Assembly (NCBI GenBank): GCA_050246115.1
Contig: JBFWWP010000021.1
Coordinates: 1 to 64,000 of the forward strand
DNA: 64,000 bases
Direction of reading: 5' to 3'
Source of the DNA: JBFWWP01 sp050246115
GTDB taxonomy: Bacteria; Planctomycetota; UBA8108; UBA1146; JAJFFE01
The first letter of the stretch is position 1; each line of letters starts with the position of its first letter. Of the stretch, positions 1 through 8,278 are shown piece by piece. The notes beneath the pieces were generated by a model. It was not told the DNA's origin. It made no database searches and saw nothing but the letters and a program-made list of their open reading frames with translations. The translations under genes and the position numbers were made by a program.

Positions 1-145
1 AGTAACGCTCGGCCGCGACAGCGAGGAGAAACAGGATGAGTTGGTTCACCTCGCGAGAAGGGTGCAGACGAAGCTGGCGCTTCAGGATGCGGCGGGTGAC
101 CATGACCGTGCCCGTCGGTGGTATCATCCGTGGGGGCGTTGCCAT
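1..145 (-). CDS. REP-associated-transposase-like protein, N-terminal part (runs off the left edge)
   Basis: Reading leftward from an ATG at 145 there is an open frame of 48 codons to the window edge. The start follows a strong GAGAGGAG Shine-Dalgarno 5-6 nt upstream, which makes it the best of three in-frame ATGs (145, 127, 103). The visible protein contains GTVMVTRRILKRQ and then PSREVNQLILFLLAVAAERY. From memory this resembles the first 50 residues of the Y1-type proteins annotated as transposase (TnpA-REP/RAYT-like), whose next segment normally carries the HxH metal-binding motif. The HUH motif and catalytic Tyr would lie outside the window and cannot be checked. If the call is right, the protein would be a DNA-nicking enzyme of the kind linked to REP hairpins, which fits the hairpin repeats elsewhere here. 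Confidence 0.5.
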   Translation of the reverse strand, partial: MATPPRMIPPTGTVMVTRRILKRQLRLHPSREVNQLILFLLAVAAERY

Positions 146-719
146 GCGAGCTCCTCTCGGGGAGGAGCTTCGCAACAGCTCTACCGGTTCGCCGCGAGCG
201 ATCGCAAACGCACGCAAGTCGCGAGGCAGTCATGGGGCCGGGCGGTACACGGTGGCTACCGCTAGACTCCAAGGCTTCGCGTGCGTCGGACCGATTCAGG
301 ACGACCCACCGTCGGCGGTCGGTGCTTGGCGGTACAAGCGATTGCGCCCACGTCGCGCCGGCGATTACTCTCGGGCGGAGCTTGCGCCCGGACCGCGTCA
401 CAGTGATATGAGTGGGGAGATCTTGAGTCTTTCGCCGGAGAGTTTCGCGAAAGTCATGGAGCACCTCCCACGGGTAGCAGAGTAACGAAGGGGATCGCGT
501 GGTGTCCTGTACGTCGTGGAGTACCGCAGGGCCGCGCGAACGGGAGGCGAATCGGGTGAGATCGGGGCATGCGCGGCGGTCCGTAAGGGGGGCGTCCTTA
601 CCCCTTCGGGTGTCCCGTGCCCTCGATGAGCGGTGGGCCCGTTTCCAGCCCCGCGGCGATTGGCGGGCTTTCGCAAGGCGATGACTGGAGAACCGTTGGA
701 TGGGGGAGGGGGGTGGTCC
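146..719. other. Intergenic region without a recognisable gene
   Basis: This stretch separates the leftward transposase-like gene from the rightward peptidase gene. Open frames exist on both strands, but they are Arg/Pro-rich, lack Shine-Dalgarno sites and look like no family I know. The promoters of both flanking genes should lie here. I could not pick a convincing -35/-10 pair. Confidence 0.5.
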
Positions 720-2741
720 ATGGCGAAGGCGACGAAGCGGCGGACTAACAAGCGGGCTCACCGGGGGCTTTCGTCGAGAGTCCTGGATGCGCGCCCCGAC
801 ACGCTCGACTTTCGGGATCGGACGTACGTGCCGACGCTCGTCGAAGTTCCCGAGCGCGTGCCGCTCACCCAGTACACCAAACTCAAGCTGCCGATCTTGG
901 ATCAGGGTGCCGAGGGCGCCTGTACCGGATTCGGGCTTGCCGCGGTTGCGAACTACTTGCTGTGGACCCGGCGGGTCGTGCCGCGCAGGGTGGGGGTGAG
1001 CCCGCGGATGCTCTACGAGATGGCCCGTCGCTACGACGAGTGGCCGGGAACGGACTATGCCGGCTCGAGTGCGAGAGGCGCGATGAAGGGGTGGCACAAG
1101 CATGGTGTGTGCAGCAGCAAGCTGTGGACCTACTCGGCGACCAAGAAGGACAGCGTGCTCACCGAGGCTCGTGCCCGCGATGCTGCCCAGCGCCCGTTGG
1201 GAGCCTACTTCCGGGTCAACCACCAGGACTTGGTCGCCCTACACGCAGCGATCACGGAGGTCGGGGTGTTGTATGCCTCGGCGGTGACGCATGAGGGCTG
1301 GGATGAGGTAGACGCGAAGGGGCAGATCCCTTTCGAGGCGAGTCGACACGAATTGGCTGGGGGGCACGCCTTCGCCATAGTCGCCTATGATCGAGAAGGG
1401 CTTTGGATTCAGAACTCCTGGGGTTCGTCATGGGGCAAGCACGGGTTCGCACGGATCCGTTACGACGATTGGCTCGCGAACGGCACCGATGTTTGGGTTG
1501 CGCGGCTTGCCGCGCCGATCGAGTTCGAGAGTCCACGAGCAACGGCCACGTCGCGTTCGGCGGCGGCTGGTTCGCGAGAGTCGCTCTCGCAAGCGGACCT
1601 GCGTCCGCACTTGATTAGCATCGGCAATGACGGGCAACTGCGAACTTCGGGTCCGTTCGGGACTTCGGCGGAGGAGGCGCGCTCGATCTTCCGTAGTGAC
1701 ATTCCCCGATTGACTCGCGGGTGGAAGCAGAAGCGCATTCTGGTGTACGCGCACGGAGGTCTGGTCTCCGAGAGCTCTGCGGTTCAGCGCCTCGCCGACT
1801 ACCGGGCTGCGCTCCTCGAAGCGCAGGTCTATCCGCTGAGTTTCGTTTGGAGATCCGACTACTGGACGACGGTGAAGAGCATCCTCGAAGACGCACTGCG
1901 ACGTCGACGTCCGGAAGGACCGCTCGACGCAGCCAAAGACTATCTACTCGACCGCTTGGATGACGCCCTGGAGCCGATCGCGCGGTCGCTGGGCGGCAAG
2001 CGCGTGTGGGACGAGATGAAGGAGAATGCACTCCGTTCTACGACGCACGAAGAGGGCGGCGCTCGGCTGGCTGCGGAGGAGCTTGCCCTACTGGCCCGAG
2101 ACCCAGCCGTGGAGATCCACGTGGCAGCTCATAGCGCTGGCGCGATCTTTCAAGCTCCCCTCGTGCAGCTGCTCGCGGGTCAAGGGCGGCTGTCGCAGGG
2201 GGTCGCCAAGGGCTTGAACGGCTATGGAGTCCCAATCCGCACTTGCACGTTGTGGGCGCCAGCCTGCACGATGGAGTTGTTTCGTGCCTGTTACCTCCCG
2301 CTGATCTCGGGGAAGCAGATCGAACGATTCTCTCTGTTCACACTGACCGACAGGGCGGAGCAAGACGATCACTGCGCGCAGATCTACCACAAGTCGCTGC
2401 TGTATCTCGTTTCGAACGCGTTCGAGCAGCGCTTTCGGGTGCCGGTGATTCAGCCGCACGGCGAAGCGATCCTGGGTATGGAGAAGTTCATCGCACGAGA
2501 CGTCGACTTGCTGGCCCTGTTCGAGTCCGGTCGGCACGAATGGGTGTTGGCCCCGAACACTGCCCCCGTGGGAACCCCGGAGGCCTCGCAGGCGCAGCAC
2601 CACGGCGACTTCGACGATGATGAGCCGACCGTCAAAGCGGCCCTCGCGCGGATTCTCGGCAGTAGTTCCGCAGGAGCGAATGTGGAGTTCGCATTCGAGC
2701 CGTCGGCATCGTCTTTGTGCGATCGGCGACGCGAGCTGTGA
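720..2741 (+). CDS. Papain-like (C1) cysteine peptidase fused to an alpha/beta-hydrolase-like region
   Basis: The start at 720 follows a GGGGGAGGGG stretch, and the open frame upstream of it does not look like protein. The product has 673 residues. Residues ~55-265 are a papain-fold peptidase: oxyanion Gln62 and nucleophile Cys68 in LDQGAEGACTGF, His216 in GGHAFAIV, and Asn232 in IQNSWGSSWG, so the catalytic set is complete. Residues ~335-560 form a second domain with RILVYAHGG and then AAHSAGAIF, where Ser472 sits in a nucleophile-elbow-like A-H-S-A-G; this resembles a serine hydrolase of the alpha/beta type. No signal peptide is evident (the N-terminus is Lys/Arg-rich), so it may act in the cytoplasm. 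The substrate is unknown. The peptidase call is firm and the hydrolase call is good but less certain. Confidence 0.85.
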   Translation: MAKATKRRTNKRAHRGLSSRVLDARPDTLDFRDRTYVPTLVEVPERVPLTQYTKLKLPILDQGAEGACTGFGLAAVANYLLWTRRVVPRRVGVSPRMLYEMARRYDEWPGTDYAGSSARGAMKGWHKHGVCSSKLWTYSATKKDSVLTEARARDAAQRPLGAYFRVNHQDLVALHAAITEVGVLYASAVTHEGWDEVDAKGQIPFEASRHELAGGHAFAIVAYDREGLWIQNSWGSSWGKHGFARIRYDDWLANGTDVWVARLAAPIEFESPRATATSRSAAAGSRESLSQADLRPHLISIGNDGQLRTSGPFGTSAEEARSIFRSDIPRLTRGWKQKRILVYAHGGLVSESSAVQRLADYRAALLEAQVYPLSFVWRSDYWTTVKSILEDALRRRRPEGPLDAAKDYLLDRLDDALEPIARSLGGKRVWDEMKENALRSTTHEEGGARLAAEELALLARDPAVEIHVAAHSAGAIFQAPLVQLLAGQGRLSQGVAKGLNGYGVPIRTCTLWAPACTMELFRACYLPLISGKQIERFSLFTLTDRAEQDDHCAQIYHKSLLYLVSNAFEQRFRVPVIQPHGEAILGMEKFIARDVDLLALFESGRHEWVLAPNTAPVGTPEASQAQHHGDFDDDEPTVKAALARILGSSSAGANVEFAFEPSASSLCDRRREL

Positions 2742-2893
2742 TCGGCAGCGAGCAACCGAGGGCTGGCCGGGTGCTCTGACGACGGCGAGGGGCCACGCGG
2801 TTTCGAGCCGCAGTCGAAACTGGCCAGGACCCTGGGGCGCGAGAGGGACCACGGTCTTGCGAGTGGCAAGAGGAAGCGGAGGCTGTGCGAGGG

Positions 2894-3794
2894 ATGAGAA
2901 CTCGATTCGACGCTGGCTCTGAAGGCGATGGTGGTGCGAGGGGTAGCGCCCGGTGGATCGCATTCGTGCTGGCGCTGTCGCTGGCAACGGGTTGCAACCC
3001 GACTGTGGCACCGACCCAAGGTTCTCCGGAGAAGCCGCTGAGCACCTTGCTCGAGAACGGGAAGCTCGCGGAGGCGGCAGCAGACCCGACGGCAGTCGAG
3101 GCCTGGTACCAGCGGGCAGTTCGCGCGTATCCCGAGCATGCCGCTGCTTGGGTGCACCTGGGCGAGTGTCAACGCTTTTGGTTGGCCGACTTGGATCTCG
3201 CCTCGAGTTCGTTCCAGCGTGCGCTCACGGTCCCGCACCGGGATCCTACCTCGCTTGCGTTTGCTTGGCGGGGACTCGGAGAGATTGCTCGTGCACGAGG
3301 GGACATGGCGTTGGCGATCGAGCACTTCGAGCGCAGTCTGTCGGTCGCACCCTTGGTCGACACCTATCGGTCGCTCAGCGCCCTCTACGCCAACGTTCGC
3401 CACGACTTCGTGCGCGCGGCTTGGCACGCAGAGCGTGCTCTCGAGTGTGTACCGGACGATCCGGTTGCCTGGATGCAATACGCCGTGCAGCTGACTCGCA
3501 CGGGTCAAGTCGCGAAGGCGAGCGCGGCGTTCGAGCGATCCGTCGCCATCGCAGGGTGCAACGAACTGGGCGCGGCCCCGCACCCGATCCACTGCTGCGT
3601 GCTCTACAACGGCGCGTGCTACCACGCCGTGAACGGAGACCCAGCCCGCGCGCTGGCCATGCTCGAAGCGTTCTTCGCCACACCGAATCACCGGCACATT
3701 TCGCGGGAGGAGATCCTCGCCGATCCCGACTTGGAGTCGATCCAGGGCACTCATGCGTTCGTGGAGCTGTTGCATCGGGAGTTCGGTGACGAGG
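2894..3794 (+). CDS. TPR-repeat lipoprotein, 3' end lost in assembly gap
   Basis: The ATG at 2894 is preferred over the upstream GTG at 2885, which lies only two bases after GGAGG. The N-terminus has a hydrophobic stretch (WIAFVLALSLATGC) ending in a plausible lipobox, so the product is probably a lipidated exported protein. The remainder is helical tetratricopeptide-like repeat sequence: AWYQRAVRAYPEHAAAWVHLGE and ALAMLEAFF-type helices, with several Cys near residues 225-245. At least 300 residues are visible. The frame enters the run of N at 3795, and the true stop lies in or next to the gap; translation through the N run is meaningless. It is convergent with the vWA gene on the other side of the gap. 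Its role is probably protein-protein interaction at the envelope. Confidence 0.75.
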
Positions 3795-3894
3795 NNNNNN
3801 NNNNNNNNNNNNNNNNNNNNNNNNNNNNNNNNNNNNNNNNNNNNNNNNNNNNNNNNNNNNNNNNNNNNNNNNNNNNNNNNNNNNNNNNNNNNNN
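3795..3894. other. Assembly gap (100 N)
   Basis: Exactly 100 N, the usual arbitrary filler for a scaffold gap, so the true distance is unknown. The sequence immediately to the right is the right half of the 181-bp palindromic element found complete at 15668 and 62805. At least the left ~135 bp of that element must therefore be missing here. Confidence 0.95.
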
Positions 3895-3939
3895 CCCAAA
3901 TCGACGGCAAGATGTCGAAGTTATCCTTGGGCGACTCCT
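3895..3939 (+). repeat. Partial copy (right end) of the 181-bp palindromic element
   Basis: The 45 bases after the gap match positions 137-181 of the complete copies, with one substitution visible in the terminal inverted repeat (ATCC where the complete copies have ATTC). The right flank is TTC rather than the TTA seen at the two complete copies. The last five codons and the stop of the leftward vWA gene lie inside this terminal repeat. Confidence 0.85.
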
Positions 3940-6900
3940 TCGGCCTGGTTTCCAGGCTGAATCGGGCGGAGGAAGTGTGCAGCCGCCGCCGCTCGTTCGC
4001 CCCGAAACCACCGACGACCATCGCTGCGGTGCGCCCACAGAGCGAGTGCCGCGGCCAACGCGAGCAAAGCGAGGTCGACGTCGCGTCTTGTTGGCGGTGC
4101 GTCAACGAGGGAGTCGATCGCGCGCAGGGTTGCCAGCGGGACGGGTGGGCCCGGCGGGAGCCAGCCGAGCCCCTTCATGGAGTCGTGGTCAACCGATCCG
4201 TTCCCGCTTTCTGCCGCCGCCAGAAGGTTCCACGCGGTTCGGTCGTCCGTCCCCTGCTCGTTGGGGCGTGGAAGGCGAGCACGCAGTTCGGTAGCCGTCG
4301 TGTCGACGCGGATCGACGGGGCCCCTGAAGCGTTCGCGGGACGCAGAGCGCGCGGCGTCGCTGCCAAGTCCGTGAGCGCGCGGGGAAAGCAGGCCCAAGT
4401 GTTGCCCGTCGCATCGACGCGCCGAGTGCCGGCGCGTGCCGATGCCGGCTGCTGTCGTGTCCCCGCTGCAATCACACGCCCGAGCGCGCGCGCGAGGGTG
4501 GACCCGGCGCGTCCCGCAGGCACCGACTTGGCGTCCCAACCGCTCGCGAAGAGGAGCACGTGACCGCGACCGAGGCGGCGCGTGAGCAGAACGGGGCCGC
4601 CCTCCGAGTCACTCCAGAGTACGCGACCGCCGCGGGCCAGCTCGGGATCGACCGCGATGCGCCGACGCGGCGCAGGGATCGCGTCGGCGCTGTGGGCGAC
4701 GAGCGGATCGAGCGAGGTCACTTGCAACGAGCCGTCGACGGGCTCCCACGGACCGCGGCGCTCCCGCATGACCGCCGCCAACGCCGTGGCCGCGGAGTCG
4801 GCGTCTGGGGTGCGGCGGTACGTGCCCGCGTTGGACTCGGTCAGAGCTCGAAGACGCGCCTCATCGGGCTCGGCGCCGATCGCCAACACCAACACTTCGA
4901 CACCGAGCGCCGTGAGGCGCCGACCGTAGTGGGCGAGTTGCTCGGGGGACACGGGAGCGCGACCGTCGGAGACGAGTACCAGACTGCGCTCTCGCGTTGG
5001 AGTGTCCTCTGCTCGTCCGGCCGCGAACTCCACGATCACGAACTCCAACGCCGAGGCGAGATCCGTTCCGCCGCCAGCTCGCAGCTGATCGAGGGCCTCG
5101 ATCAGGTCTTGCGCGGGTCGGCTTCCCGGAGGGGCCAACCACCACGGGCGGTCCTGGAACGCGGCCACGCCCCAGCGCCCTCCCTCCGGAGTGCCGCGCA
5201 GGAGGAGCTGTGCAGTGGCAACGAGGCTGCGCTGCGCGGGACGCAGACTCCCCGAGACGTCGAGCAGCACAATGCCGAGGTCGGTCTCGCGCTCGCGTGG
5301 CGCGTCGGGAAGCGCAGCGGGCAGGAGTTCTTGCAAGGCGCGCAGCGACGGCGAAGGCTCGATCAGAAGTGCCCCTGCAGTAGCGAACAGCGTGCCCCCG
5401 GACGCGACCCAGTCGCTCACCGCGCGGATCGCGTCGACCGGTAGGCGCGCCGGGTCGAGATCCTGCCAAACGAGCGCCGCCTGGTCCGCCGGCTCGGGCA
5501 ACTGCTCAGCAAGGCCGGTCGCTGCCACGCGCTCCAGGTCGATCTCCGTGATCGCGAACCGACGCTCGTCGAAGTAGGCCGGCGTGAACTCGACGCTGCC
5601 CATCACGGCGACCGCGATTCGACCCTCGATCACTGCGGTGGCGCCGGCAATCACCTCGGCACGGGTTGCCAACGTGTAGTGCCAGACGCCGGGAGAATTC
5701 GGGTTGTGACGCCAACTCGGTTGTACTTGCGCGGACTCGTCGCGGTCCTCGAGCAACGTGTCGACACCCTTCGGTGAGGTGGCATGGAGTCGAGCGTCCC
5801 CTGGCAGGTCGCGCCCGCTGAAGTTCGTTGTGGACTCGTTCGGGCGGAGAGAGTCGACACTCTTGATGGTCAACGTGTCATTCACCGCCGCTCGAGAAGG
5901 AATGACCTGAAGCGAGACTCCCGGTACTCGTCCCGCACCCGGGGCCATGTCGATCGGGTCGATCGCGATCTCTCGCCGCCCAAGCAAAGCGCGCAACTCA
6001 TCGATCTCGAGCGGCGCCGGCAGGAGTCGGGGGACCCGAATCCGCGTTCCCGGCGGTGCCCCGGCCGCAGCCGCGAGAATGCGCGCGGCCGGGCCGCGGT
6101 CGGTCCCGTCCTCGGCCGTGGCCGGCGCGAGCTCGCGCGTGGGTCCGCCGGTCCCCAGACGCGGCGGCCAAACGATGACCGACACAGCGGCGCCGCCGAT
6201 GAGCGTTGCGGCGATCCAGCGGCCCGGGTTACGGAGCACCAAGAACACCCCGATGACGGCCAAGCCCAAGAGCAACACGGTTGGCCAAGCGCTCGGGTCG
6301 GGGATCGGTGATGCACCCGTACGCGCGCTTCGGTCACCCGCTTCGGCAGCGTCGTCTTCTCGCAGATCGGCGAGAATCCGTGCAACGAGTACCGGCCACA
6401 CCGCGGACTCGGGGAGATCGGAGTCCGCGGGATCGAACGCGAACCGTACTCGATTCGCGCTGCGCGTGATGAGCGCACCTGCGGTCGAGTCGAGCACGAG
6501 TTCGTGGTCGCGCGGGACCGGAGCAGGGCTGGCTCGGGCAACCGTCCAGCGTTCCGGGGTCAGGCCGGAGAGCCATGGGTGCGGTGGCTCGGCGGGCAGC
6601 GGACGAGGCAAGAAGCTCGGCGTGCTGCCATCGCGGCGGGGCAGGAGGAGCGAGGCAACGCCAGCAACCTCGCTGTCGCCTGCGGTCGCGCCGGACTCCT
6701 CGTCGGCGCGCGCGATCTCGACCTCCGGAGGCTCACCACTCGCGTCGTCCGCCCATCGAGTCCAGCCCGACGCGGCGAGCGCCGAGAGCGCGTCATGCAC
6801 TGCCTGGCTCGCGCTGCGGTCGCGTACCACGATCGGCGTCGTCGCAGGCACGCTCAACTCGAAGACGGTCTGATCCAAGCGAACGTTTACTTCGCGGCCG

Positions 6901-7388
6901 CGCAGCGCCGCAGGCAATACAACCACCCGAAGCGTCGGTTGCGAAGGATCCAAGAGGATTCGCTCGCGGAAGAGCAGGGCTTCCCCCGCGCGGGCCTCCA
7001 CGACGACTGCGTTACGACCGCTTGGGAGCAGCAGCTCGAGCGTTGGCTCGGAGCTGGGCGTGCCACAGTGCGCTTGCACCCGCGGCAAGTCCGGTGGCAG
7101 CCGCCAAGCAGCGCGCCACGCCATCGGCCGCAGCGTAGCGCAAACGAGTAGCAGCAAGAGGAGCAACAGCTTCAGTGATCGTCGTCCTCGGGTGCGGCCC
7201 GTGACGCGTTGCCAGAGGAAGGTCGTTCCTACGGCGATACGCGTCTCTGGGCGTCGCGACCACAGCCACCAGAGCGCAAACGCGGGCAGCGCGAGCCACG
7301 CGAGCGCCGGCCGCCACAGTTCCAGGCTGGCGTCGGCCTGTTCCCAGATCACCATGGCCACGGGCGCAAGGAGGGTGATACCGCTCAA
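3921..7388 (-). CDS. BatA-like von Willebrand factor A membrane protein
   Basis: This 1155-residue protein begins with the BatA-type N-terminal region: a Trp-rich helix (RPALAWLALPAFALWWLW), a GTTFLW motif and a second membrane helix of consecutive Leu. A large extracytoplasmic region follows. The vWA domain lies near residue ~680 with the MIDAS motif DVSGS, the distal GGTDLASAL and VSDG. A last membrane helix (VDLALLALAAALALWA) sits near the C-terminus. In this family it works with MoxR and DUF58 proteins in envelope assembly or stress functions. The TTG start at 7388 overlaps the DUF58 stop as TTGA; an in-frame ATG at 7355 is an alternative, and neither has a strong Shine-Dalgarno. The final residues (GVAQG) and TAA stop come from the palindromic element, so the C-terminus may be altered. 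Confidence 0.85.
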   Translation of the reverse strand: MSGITLLAPVAMVIWEQADASLELWRPALAWLALPAFALWWLWSRRPETRIAVGTTFLWQRVTGRTRGRRSLKLLLLLLLLVCATLRPMAWRAAWRLPPDLPRVQAHCGTPSSEPTLELLLPSGRNAVVVEARAGEALLFRERILLDPSQPTLRVVVLPAALRGREVNVRLDQTVFELSVPATTPIVVRDRSASQAVHDALSALAASGWTRWADDASGEPPEVEIARADEESGATAGDSEVAGVASLLLPRRDGSTPSFLPRPLPAEPPHPWLSGLTPERWTVARASPAPVPRDHELVLDSTAGALITRSANRVRFAFDPADSDLPESAVWPVLVARILADLREDDAAEAGDRSARTGASPIPDPSAWPTVLLLGLAVIGVFLVLRNPGRWIAATLIGGAAVSVIVWPPRLGTGGPTRELAPATAEDGTDRGPAARILAAAAGAPPGTRIRVPRLLPAPLEIDELRALLGRREIAIDPIDMAPGAGRVPGVSLQVIPSRAAVNDTLTIKSVDSLRPNESTTNFSGRDLPGDARLHATSPKGVDTLLEDRDESAQVQPSWRHNPNSPGVWHYTLATRAEVIAGATAVIEGRIAVAVMGSVEFTPAYFDERRFAITEIDLERVAATGLAEQLPEPADQAALVWQDLDPARLPVDAIRAVSDWVASGGTLFATAGALLIEPSPSLRALQELLPAALPDAPRERETDLGIVLLDVSGSLRPAQRSLVATAQLLLRGTPEGGRWGVAAFQDRPWWLAPPGSRPAQDLIEALDQLRAGGGTDLASALEFVIVEFAAGRAEDTPTRERSLVLVSDGRAPVSPEQLAHYGRRLTALGVEVLVLAIGAEPDEARLRALTESNAGTYRRTPDADSAATALAAVMRERRGPWEPVDGSLQVTSLDPLVAHSADAIPAPRRRIAVDPELARGGRVLWSDSEGGPVLLTRRLGRGHVLLFASGWDAKSVPAGRAGSTLARALGRVIAAGTRQQPASARAGTRRVDATGNTWACFPRALTDLAATPRALRPANASGAPSIRVDTTATELRARLPRPNEQGTDDRTAWNLLAAAESGNGSVDHDSMKGLGWLPPGPPVPLATLRAIDSLVDAPPTRRDVDLALLALAAALALWAHRSDGRRWFRGERAAAAAHFLRPIQPGNQAEGVAQG

Positions 7389-8278
7389 CGGTACACTCGT
7401 CCGTGGCGCTGGATTTCCGCGATCATGTCACCGATCGGCTCCTCGGCGCGCAGCGCCACGAAGTCGCCACCGAGTTCGAGCACCGCGCTGCGAACGGCTC
7501 CGAGGTAGCGCTCGAGTTGCCGCCGGTAGTCGAGGACCGTCGGTGCGTCGAGCCGCCCGCGCCATGCGTTGCCGGGTTCGCGCGGCTCGAGGCGAACGTC
7601 GCCCGCGGGCCGGGGCGAACGCTCGTCGGGTTCCAGCGGTGCGAGCCACAGCACGCGACCCGCGCGCCGCAAGGGAGCGATGGCTCGCGCCGGTTCCACC
7701 AGGCCGAGGCCGTCGGAGATGATGATCACCAGGCCGGGGCCCGCCGCGTCGGGGCCGAGTCGTGCAAACTCGCCTTCGAAGTGGCTGGCTCCGGACAGCG
7801 GGGTGTCGTGGAGGGCGCGAAGCAGGGCGCGAGCGTCCACACAGCCGGCGCGCCGCCGCTCGTGAAGTGTCAGGCGGCCAGCGCCAAAAGTGAAGAGGCG
7901 CGTGGGGTCGTGCCCGTCGGCCGCGAGCACGAGGAAGAAGTACGCAAGCTCCGCTACGGCGCGCGCACGGACGGCGCCGGTCATCGACGAGCTGCGATCG
8001 ATGAGTACGGTCAGCGGGAGCGCCGAGTCTTCTCTCTCGAGGCGCACCACCCGCTGGCCAAGGCGCGCCAGCACGCGGAGGTCGAGTCGAGCCAAGTCGT
8101 CACCGGGCTCGTACGGACGATAGCCCTCGAACTCGCCACTCGTACCGAGCCGCGGTCCGCGATGACGGCCTGGGAGTGGGCTTCGCCCCGTTGCTCGCCA
8201 ATCGAAGTGACGCGCCAAGCGTTCGACGTGCAGGCGCCGCTCTGGCCCGAGGAGTTCGGGTGCGCTTGCTGGGTTCAA
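7385..8278 (-). CDS. DUF58 family protein
   Basis: The start is set at the TTG at 8278, which has GGAGG eight bases upstream and overlaps the preceding stop as TTGA; this gives 297 residues, the usual size for DUF58. The open frame upstream of it is Arg-rich shadow of the previous gene. Diagnostic sequence is RPYEPGDDLARLDLRVLARL followed by a vWA-like LTVLIDRSSSM and VIIISDGLG. DUF58 proteins are encoded beside MoxR ATPases and vWA membrane proteins and are thought to be part of the same chaperone-like system; the precise activity is unknown. It is the fourth gene of the operon and is probably translationally coupled to both neighbours. Confidence 0.9.
   Translation of the reverse strand: MNPASAPELLGPERRLHVERLARHFDWRATGRSPLPGRHRGPRLGTSGEFEGYRPYEPGDDLARLDLRVLARLGQRVVRLEREDSALPLTVLIDRSSSMTGAVRARAVAELAYFFLVLAADGHDPTRLFTFGAGRLTLHERRRAGCVDARALLRALHDTPLSGASHFEGEFARLGPDAAGPGLVIIISDGLGLVEPARAIAPLRRAGRVLWLAPLEPDERSPRPAGDVRLEPREPGNAWRGRLDAPTVLDYRRQLERYLGAVRSAVLELGGDFVALRAEEPIGDMIAEIQRHGRVYR

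Noticed and set aside
36..485. 149-residue plus-strand open frame at the left edge
   Set aside because: Arg/Gly-rich, no convincing family, and it overlaps the better-supported minus-strand start at 145.
2450..4105. Long open frames spanning the run of N
   Set aside because: They translate unknown bases and join unrelated sequence across an assembly gap.
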